The notes under the pieces: generated by a model | The model's database searches: none | The model's input: the letters and a program-made list of their open reading frames with translations, nothing else | What the model was told of the DNA's origin: nothing | Program-made: the position numbers and the translations under genes | Assembly (NCBI GenBank): GCA_005784505.1 | Contig: VCAZ01000012.1 | Coordinates: 710,001-774,000, forward strand | Length of the DNA: 64,000 nt | Reading direction: 5' to 3' | Source of the DNA: Bagarius yarrelli | Taxonomy: Eukaryota > Chordata > Actinopteri > Siluriformes > Sisoridae | Shown here: positions 33,896-43,309 of the stretch, one piece after another | Layout: each line of letters begins with the position of its first letter | Numbering within the stretch: position 1 is the first letter of the stretch

Positions 33896-34856
33896 GATGT
33901 TTGCAAATAATTCAGGAGGTCAGGGAAAATCATTGGTGGGTTTGCGAGTTCATACGGTTCTATGCGGTGTTCATAGTGTCCCCTAGTGGTCATAAACACT
34001 GTCTTTCACTCATCTCCTTTTCTTTGTCTCACTGAGTTGTATGAACTGTGGAGGTCTGTGCCTTCTGTGGTTGTTCTAGTGCTGTAGGTACTGGAGGTAA
34101 CATCAGTGGGTAACTGTACATGACAGTGATGGCATTAGTCAAGGCAAAATAATAAGCCACCATCTTTCTTTTCCACAAAGAGAACAAAGGTGGGCGGGGT
34201 TTCTACATACTGATAAGAGGTGGATAACTAATAGATTTTCTACAAATTTGCCCCATCAGATAGTCTGGCCTACCTCAGAACCACCCCCCCCCCCAATGGA
34301 GCCAGGGCTATTTTCTATTTGACTGCCTTGCTCAGGGTTCTAGATTGTGAGCTGTTATTATTGCATCTCTAGTGGCCGAAATAGGAACTGCAACAAACAG
34401 AAATAGAAATCTTGTAACACATGAATGTTCTGAAATATCAGTAGTTTAGACAGTGGTCATCTGTTTCACAATAAAAGTCCCAGACATATTTTTAAAGCTT
34501 ATGGTCGTCTGTTTCTTTATACAAAACATATTTATTAAAAATAACACAATTTTCAGTCATACTGTCAAAAAAAATCTATTATTCAGCCTGGACCATTAGG
34601 GTTTTATCAGTGTGGACGGTTTGGCAAGGGTCGAATGTGAGTTTTATGGAGACTTTTATTGTCTCTCATTTAAGCCGGTGGCCTTTTTTTAGCATGTTCC
34701 ACTTCATTTAGGATAATTCAGGCCTAATCATCCTCTCAATGAGGTCACAGTGTGATTAGACATCAAATCAACCTTGAGCTGCTCTTCTGACTCACAGCAT
34801 CTGTGTGTATGTGTGTGTGTGTGTTTCCTTTACTTAGTGAGGTATAGGTTACAGTT
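33896..34856. other. Unannotated; GT run at 34801-34826
   Basis: No exon or element recognised. A run of 12 C at 34284-34295. Confidence 0.5.
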
Positions 34857-35135
34857 TACATTTACATTGTATAGCAGTCGTCCTCATTCAGAGCGACATG
34901 CAAGAGTGTTTTAAGTCTCGACAATAGATCACAAAATAAACTCACACACTGTTGAAAAGAGCAAAACATTATAAATGTGAAGTGTAAAGCTATTCTAGTG
35001 AGAGGTATTGTCTCTTAAAGACACTCGGTGACTCGGCTGTCCTGACATTAATGGGAAGTTCATTCCACCATCTTGGTGCCCGAACAGAGAAAAGTCTTGA
35101 GGCGGACCTACCCTGCATCTTAGGGTGAACGGTAA
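34857..35135 (-). repeat. Composite dispersed repeat (SINE tail plus GAAGTTCATTCCACCA segment)
   Basis: The first part (TTTACATTTACATTGTATAG..TTCAGAGCGACATGC) is an antisense SINE tail. The second (TAAAGACACTCGGTGACTCG, GGGAAGTTCATTCCACCATC, GAGAAAAGTCTTGAGGCGGA) is a common fish repeat. A fragment of this second part also appears at 47635-47695, where it interrupts a LINE. Confidence 0.65.
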
Positions 35136-35714
35136 AGGTGTTTGTCACATAGACTTTACAGTAAAGTGAAATTTGTTTCTTCTCATATCTCAGCTTAGAC
35201 AGTTGGGGTCAGAGTGCAGGGTCAGTTCTGATACAGCGCCCCCTGGAGCAGAAAGGCTTGAGGGTCTTGTTCGAGGACCCAAAAGTGGCTGGCTGGCAGT
35301 GGTGGGTCTTCCTGGTCAGCCAAACAACAATGCAGTGCCCTGACTATTCGAGCCACCACTGCCCCAATGGTGGGGGATGGTAAGACCCACCAAGCGGTGC
35401 TTGTGGATCTAAAGCAGTGGCTCCCCAAGGTGAAGACTCAGTGAGACTTGGTTCACCAGGGGATCATGGGTAAAATTAGCTAATGCAATAAAAATGGTTT
35501 TTCTTAATGCTCTTCACTGCTCAACACTTTTTCAAATGTGACTTACTGGGGCCTCTTTTTGGGTCGGTTCCCCCCTGTTGGAAACCGCTGATCTACAGGA
35601 GCGCAGTGTGATGTGAGACAGTCATCTGTTGGTATTGATAGAAATAGAGCAGCTCCCAGAACCCATTACGACAAAGATTTTTTTTATTATAGATAGCAAT
35701 TATTTGCAACCCTC
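35136..35714. other. Unannotated; SINE-like scraps near 35280-35370
   Basis: The phrase GAGCCACCACTGCCCC and nearby CAGTGGTGGGTCTTCC look like broken SINE parts in both orientations. The open frame 35222-35428 is a by-product. Confidence 0.4.
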
Positions 35715-35830
35715 ACATTTCTGCCATTTGGTAGACACCCTGATCCAAAGAGACTTACATTTGCTTTATTCTAATTAAACAGTGACTTAGGGGCAAAACC
35801 TACAACCTTCTGATCAACACCTTAACCATA
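35715..35830 (-). repeat. SINE, antisense, partial
   Basis: GCCATTTGGTAGACACCCTG, ATCCAAAGAGACTTACATTT and CCTTCTGATCAACACCTTAA are the reverse complement of the SINE tail and head. Confidence 0.65.
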
Positions 35831-36651
35831 ACTATTTCAAATGTTATAAAAAATACAGACACTAATTTGTTTTCTTGACTTCCTCCATGGACGGATTGGT
35901 TCTTATTGACGATTAGAAGCGTCAGGACCGTCACTCTTTTTTTTCTCATATTCTTTCAGGCAGGATGTGAAAGCAAAGTGGCTGAGAAGGCAAAAAGAGC
36001 GACAGATTTGTTATCGCTCCTAGGCGTAGGCGGTACAGCGAGCCGAGCAGTTTTTCCCGCGGAGAGCAGATTCCTGAGAGTCGGAGTTTCTTTAAACACA
36101 AAGGCTGTTAGAACTCACAATAACGACCAGCGCTGCTGAATCATTGATCCGCTGCTCAGGAGTGAATTATAACAAGAACTAGAGCAATTTACAGCTTTTA
36201 TTGTGGCTTATTTTTTTCTTTCGGTGTGCACCAATCTGTTATTTTCATCGTGGGTAGTAAAGGCTACACCAATCGGGCTTTTCACTTACCTTCATCCAGA
36301 ACTACACTCAAATCACATCCTGATTCCAGACACTATAATCATGAGAAATCATGCTGCGTTTTCTTACATTTTCACTTTTTACCATAAACAGGAAACTTTA
36401 CCCAAATACCAGCTAAATACAGTTTTTTTCCAGGATTCTGATTGGTCAATTCATACTTTAGAACAAAATGATCCAATTATCTTGTCATTTCCATAGCAAC
36501 AGGTTCTTTACAGTGGAAAAGCGAGCGGCATGGATTTAACAGCTGGTGTAACCGTTACCATTCTGATGGAGGTGCTTATCTAACAGTTATGGAAGGAGTC
36601 TCCGGTTTTAATGCTTTCAGTCACAGGTGAAACTGTGTAAGTTTACACAGT

Positions 36652-36688
<37 letters not shown>

Positions 36689-37268
36689 ATTTGGGCTACT
36701 TCCAAGTACTAACTCATCTTATGGACAAAAATAACTCCCAAAATAGGGTCCTGAAGGAGATGTTTTTGAACTGGTTTCCATGATGTCATCGTTTGTTGTC
36801 ACACATTTGGTAGTCTAAAGTCAGACAGTCTTTAGCGATTGTTGCTTGTCAGACTTTACGGACACATGACCCCCCATGTCACACTGGAGAATGGCAGATT
36901 TCATAATGTCAAAATGACATCGAAAACGGACACAAAAAGACTCATCTGAAGTAATAAGTCTTCAATCCGTGACACGTTGCGTAACTCACATTCTGTCGTT
37001 AAATGGTAGCTAATTGAAAAATCAGTAGCGGAAATTATGCTCATGACATAACACGTCCAACTGATTGTGTCATCAGGTTCAGTGCTCCTATTGGTTGTTG
37101 GTTTTACGATCGGCATAGAAGAAGAATTTATCACCAAATCTAAAAAGTCATCATCTGACTCACAGCTTGATGCTGGTCCAGTGGAAAAGCGCAGCCCGGT
37201 TCCGGCTTTGGCCCAAGTGAAAAACAGTAAAATATGATGTGTGTGATTTCTACTCACAAAATCAAATG
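35831..37268. other. Intergenic region downstream of traf3ip2
   Basis: A GT run at 36650-36686. Open frames at 35906-36139, 36203-36496 and 36901-37257 show no recognisable domain or exon junctions. A further gene downstream cannot be excluded but is not visible. Confidence 0.45.
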
Positions 37269-37282
37269 TTTATTTGTTTATT
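37269..37282 (-). other. Candidate traf3ip2 polyadenylation signals
   Basis: Two AATAAA hexamers on the minus strand (37277-37282 and 37269-37274), about 215-230 bases past the stop codon. They are the first such signals downstream of the last exon. Confidence 0.6.
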
Positions 37283-37497
37283 TGGAGTTCTTATCCAACT
37301 CCAAACTCTAAACTCTAAAATTGAAACATTAAATAAACATTACAGCAACCCAAGCAATAAATAGTAGCTCGATGGTTACACTTTTTGGTTTAATAGCTCC
37401 ACAGTCCTTTTTCTGGCTCAGAATGCAGGTGCAACACTTTAGCACACACACACACTCACACACACACTCTTACACCGGTCCACGCTGAGCTCTTGTG

Positions 37498-37644
37498 TCA
37501 GATGGGGATGGATACGATGGTGGGCAGCTCGCCGATGGGTGGAGGGTTGTACTTCTCCAACCGCATGAGTCGTCGCAGGACGTCGTCTCGGTCTCGGGGC
37601 CAGCTGAAGATGTGTGTGTTCTGAAGCCAAGCAGGAACATGGCA
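37498..37644 (-). CDS. traf3ip2: traf3ip2 coding exon 9 (C-terminus)
   Basis: Acceptor CGCCCTCAG, then CHVPAWLQNTHIFSWPRDRD, then R-R-L-M-R-L-E-K-Y and PPPIGELPTIVSIPI, TGA at 37498-37500. It matches the end of the SEFIR domain of Act1 (W-L-Q-N-T-H and S-W-P are conserved). 49 codons, phase 0. Confidence 0.95.
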   Translation of the reverse strand, partial: CHVPAWLQNTHIFSWPRDRDDVLRRLMRLEKYNPPPIGELPTIVSIPI

Positions 37645-40600
37645 CTGAGGGCGAGAAGGTTACGAGAAGGTTAGGGTGGAAACGCACTAGAGTTGTATGA
37701 TTTTTGTATGATAGTTAACCCAGAAAATGATTATCGTGACCAGGACTAGTACCAGTTATAAGGTTTCGCTCTAAGCAAATCATTACTACCAGTTTTTAAA
37801 AAAAGCTCTTACTCTTTTGGCCCCTGGAAACAACACGGGGATGAATCTGAAATTCCTGCAGCCATTCTGAATGAATTCATTCTGTAACTGTAAGATAAAA
37901 AGAGTCGAGAAAGAGGAGAGGAAAGGAGAGGATAGGAGAAGAGAGAGAGAGAGAGGGGAGAAGAGTGGGAGGGAAGGGAGTGGAGGGAAGGGAGAGGAGG
38001 AGAGGGGGGGGGGGGAGGAGAGGAGAGGAGAGGAGAGGAGAAAGGAAAGAGGTTAGAGAAGAGAAAAGAGAGGAGAGAAAGACTAAGAGAGAGAGAAGAG
38101 AGAGAAGGAAGAGAGAGTAGAAGAGAAAGAGAGATAGAGAAGAGAAGAGAAGAGAAGAGAAGAGAGAGAAGAAGAGCGAGAGGAAAGGAGAGGAGAGGAG
38201 AAGAGAAGAGAAGAGAAGAGAAGAGAAGAGGAGAGAAGAGAAGAGAAGAGAAGAGAAGAGAAGAGAAGAGGAAGAGAAGAGAAGAGAAGAGAAGAGAAGA
38301 GAAGAGAAGAGAAGAGAAGAGAAGAGAAGAGAAGAGAAGAGAAAGAGAGAGAGAGAAAGAGAAGAGAAGAGAAGAGAAGAGAAGAGAAGAGAAGAGAAGA
38401 GAAGAGAAGAGAAGAGAAGAGAAGAGAAGAGAACGCTCGGTTAGAAACACAAGAAACTCGAGTGAAGGCTTTGAAGATAAAGTGCAATAAAGAACAGGAG
38501 CTCCACCTGTCTGTGGATATAGACGGTGTTGAGAGTTTCATCATTCTCTGTGCAGGAGGAGGAGTTAGTCACAATCTGGTAGTATTTCGGGCTGATGATG
38601 ATGATGATCAGATAATCTTTCTAAACAGAAACATATTAAACACACAGTAAGACGATCGCAGAGCTCAAAATACTAAGAAACGTCTTGCTTAAAGGTGCTT
38701 TTATTTCTGAAATCGTTATTTACAGACTTACGGTTCCACTCAACCGACTCAAACTAACGCTTCTGACTCAAACTTAACTCATATTATCGCTTCGAGTCAA
38801 CTTTCCATCGGTGTGAGTCAGTAGCGTTAGTTTAAGTTATGTATGAGTCAGAAGTGTTAGTTAAAGTCAGTTGAGTCAGAGCCATTTATTTGAGCTGAGT
38901 TTGAGTCAGAAGCATCAGTTTAAGCCGGTTGTGAGTCAGAAGCATTGGATTGAGTGGGTGTAAATTAGAAGTGTTAGATTGTATCAACCAAATTAAACAC
39001 TTTTGACTCCTAACCGACTCAAACTAACGACTCTGATTCATACTCATCTTAAACTAACGCTACTGACTCACAAGTGACTCAAACTCATACTCAACTCAAA
39101 CTAACGCTACTGACTCACAAGTGACTCAAACTCATACTCAACTCAAACTAACGCTACTGACTCACAAGTGACTCAAACTCATACTCAACTCAAACTAACC
39201 GCTACTGACCTTACAAGTGACTCAAACTCATACTCATCTCAAACTAACGCTACTGACTCACAAGTGACTCAAACTCATACTCATCTTAAACTAACGCTAC
39301 TGACTCACAAGTGACTCAAACTCATACTCATCTTAAACTAACGCTACTGACTCACAAGTGACTCAAACTCATACTCAACTCAAACTAACGCTACTGACTC
39401 ACAAGTGACTCAAACTCATACTCATCTTAAACTAACGCTTACTGACTCACAAGTGCAAACTCATACTCAACTCAAACTCAACTCAACTCAAACTAACGCT
39501 ACTGACTCACAAGTGACTCAAACTCATACTCAACTCAAACTAACGCTACTGACTCACAAGTGACTCAAACTCATACTCAACTCAAACTAACGCTACTGAC
39601 TCACAAGTGACTCAAACTCATACTCAACTCAAACTCAAACCTAACGCTACTGAAACTACAAAGTGACTCTAAGTGACTCACAACTCAAACTCATACTCAA
39701 CTCAAACTAACGCTACTGACTTCACAAGTGACTCAACGCTCACTGACTCAAGTGATCAAACTCACTTCAACTCAAACTAACGCTACTGACTCACAAGTGA
39801 CTCAAACTCATACTCATCTTAAACTAACGCTACTGACTCACAAGTGACTCAAACTCATACTCAACTCAAACTAACGCTACTGACTCACAAGTGACTCAAA
39901 CTCATACTCAACTCAACTCAAACTAACGCTACTGACTTACAAGTGACTCAAACTCATACTCAACTCAAACTAACGCTACTGACTCACAAGTGACTCAAAC
40001 TCATACTCAACTCAAACTAACGCTACTGACTCACAAGTGACTCAAACTCATACTCAACTCAAACTCAAACTCAAAACGCTACTGACTCACAAGTGACTCA
40101 AACTCATACTCAACTCACTCAACTAACGCTACTGACCCCCAACCAACTCAAACTAACGCTACTGACCCAAGCGACTTAAACTAATGTTTCTGACTCACAC
40201 TCAACTCAAACTGAGTTGACTTTTACTAGAACTAACACTTCTGCCTCAAACTCAACTGAAACTAATGCTTCTGCCTCACACTTAACTCAAAGTCTTGCTT
40301 CTGCCTTAGAACTCAATTTAACGCTTCTGCCTCACACTCAGCTTAAACTAACACTTCTGCCTCACACTCGGCTCGAACTACTGCTTTTTCCTCACACTCA
40401 AAACAAACTAACTCCTCTGCCTCACACTCAACTAAAACTAACGGTTCTGCCTCACACCCAGCTCAAACTAACGGTTCTGCCTCACACTCAGCTCAAACTA
40501 ACGGTTCTGCCTCACACTCAGCTCAAACTAACGGTTCTGCCTCACACTCAGCTCAAACTAACGCTTCTGCCTCACACTCAGCTCAAACTAACGCTCAAAC

Positions 40601-41964
40601 TAACGGTTCTGCCTCACACTCAAACTCAAAGCTCATACTAACTCTTCTGCCTTACACTCTACTCAAACTAATGCATCTGCGTCACTCAACTAAAACTAAC
40701 GCTTCTGCCTCACACTCAGCTCAAACTAACGCTTCTGCCTCACACTCAGCTCAAACTAACGCTTTTGCCTCACACTTAACTCAAACTAACTCGACAGATC
40801 ACTATTTACCGTGTGATAATAAATGGAATCTCACCTCAGTTATGTACCTTTCCATAAAGTCGATCTTACTGATGCTCCTGAACTGCTGTTCAAACATGTC
40901 GATCTGCAGAAACAGAGCAGCGACAGAGTTCACTCACTGCATGGAACTCCAATCAATGACTCTTCTTATTAAACAACGAAAGTCAGTTTTTGGGGGCAGT
41001 CATTATCTTAAAGCTAATGCAATCTACTAAAAGTGGTTCTCTAATTTAAAAAAAAGCTGAATTATTGCTCATTTCCTGACTTCAGTTCCGGAATTTTGAC
41101 GTTGTTCTATCTTACATGGGTGTAGAAGCCATTGTGTCGCAGCAGCGCCACAAAATTGATGACCTCCTTAACGTGTTCTTCGTTGTCGGCTTCGTAAGTC
41201 ACGAACACTTTCCCTGTAAAACGCAACAGAAAGTTTACATCAGGGGGAAATATAGCAGGGGTAAATTTAGTACAGGTTTCTGTTCTTCTATACATCTAAC
41301 AGGTAACGGAACGGTAGGATGGACATACGAGTCTAGACTCCATTCAGTCCAAATGAAGATGTTAGTGAAAGACAGAAAACATTTCTTTTATCTACCAGTC
41401 AAGTCTGCTGTAAATCTGGATTATTCCTGTTCCAATTCATTTATCTATCCATCTATCCGTCTATTCATTTATCTATCCATCTATTGGTCCATCTATCTAT
41501 CTATCTATCTATCTATCCGTCCAGCCATTTATTTATTCATTTATCTATCCGTTTACCCATTTATTTATTCATTTATCTATCCGTTTACCCATTTATCTAT
41601 TTAATTATCTATCTATTTATCTATCAATCCATCTATTTATCTATTCATTTATCTATACGTCCATCCACTTATCTATCAATTTTTTTATCCGTCCATCCAT
41701 TTATCTATTTATTTATCTATATATTTATTTATCCATGCATCCATCTATCTATCCATTTATCCATCTGTCCATCCATTCATGTATCTGCCTATCGATTTAT
41801 CTATCTATTTATCTATCAATCCATCTATTTATCTATTCATTTATCTATACGTCCATCCACTTATCTATCAATTTTTTTATCCATCCATCTATTTATTTTT
41901 CCATTTATCTCTACTCCCATCCATTTATCTATCCATTTATTTATCCATTTATCTATCTATCTAA

Positions 41965-42001
<37 letters not shown>

Positions 42002-42805
42002 CAATTATCTATCCATTTATCAATCTATCCATCTATCCGTCTACACATTTATCTATCCATCTATTTATCTATCTATCGTCGTCCATCATTTATCTATCAG
42101 TCCGTCCATTCATCTATCCATCCATCTATCCATTCATTATCCATCTATCTATTTATTTATGTATCCATCTATCTATTTATCTATCCATTAATCTATCTAA
42201 CCATTTATCAATCTATCCATCTATCCGTCTACACATTTATCTATCCATCTATTTATCTATCTATCCATCTATCCGTCCATCCATTTATCTATCCATCTAT
42301 CCATCTGTCCATCTATCAGTCCATCATTTATCTATCCATCCATCTATCCATTCATCCATCTATCTATTTATTTATGTATCCATCTATCTATTTATCTATC
42401 CATTAATCTATCTAAACCATTTATCCAATCTATCCATCTATCCGTCTACACATTTATCTATCTATCTATCCATCCATCTATCCATCCATCCATTAATGCT
42501 TTTGCTCTTGTAGACGAGTTGGTGTGAGGTGTAGAGAACTCACTCTGCTCTAAGGAGAGGGGTGCGGTGCTGGGAATGCTCTTTGGCTGAGGATGAAATG
42601 ATTCATGGCTGCTTTCAAAGGCGAAAAAAACCCACAAATTAATCATAAACACACAAAAGAGTTTTTTACTGCATGACAATCAGAGTGAGATTTACACACA
42701 CATCAAATAGTACCTGGGACGGAGCTCGGGATCTGACGGCTGGCTGTTCCTGGAGACTGAAACAAACAAAAAAAAGAACAGGGTGAACACACTTACACAC
42801 ACACA

Positions 42806-42836
<31 letters not shown>

Positions 42837-43265
42837 AAATCATTTCCATCTCAACATTTTAAACTCAACTTACTATAGAAACAGAATAGATCTATTGACT
42901 GTGTCCGTTATCACATACTTCCCTACTATACAGTGTGTGATAAACAGTATGTAAGGTAGCATGTCTGGATTTTTAGTGTAAGCGGAGCACCGCTTAACCG
43001 TTTAACCCTTCCTTCTCCAGGGGGCGCTGTATCATATACCTGACCTATATCATACCTGATACCTGATCTATTTATCTATCCATTCATTTATTTATCTATC
43101 CATCTATCCATCCATCCATCTATTTGTCCATCTTTCCATCTATCCATGCTTGCTCTTGTACATGAGTCATGTTGGACCGATGGATGAATAAATAGGCGGA
43201 TAGGTGTGTGTGTGTGTAATTTCAAGGTGACAGGCTAATAAAAACGATCATAATTATGGATGGAT

Positions 43266-43309
<44 letters not shown>

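Noticed and set aside
37809..38544. 213- and 153-codon minus-strand frames rich in L-F-S-S
   Set aside because: Intronic GAGAA repeat; only the ends overlap real traf3ip2 exons 7 and 8.
40216..40641. 141-codon frame with LPHTQLKLT repeats
   Set aside because: Reading of the intronic minisatellite on the strand opposite to the gene.
41484..42406. Very long Ile/Tyr/Leu/Ser frames
   Set aside because: Reading of the CTAT/CCAT array, which is free of stops in several frames.
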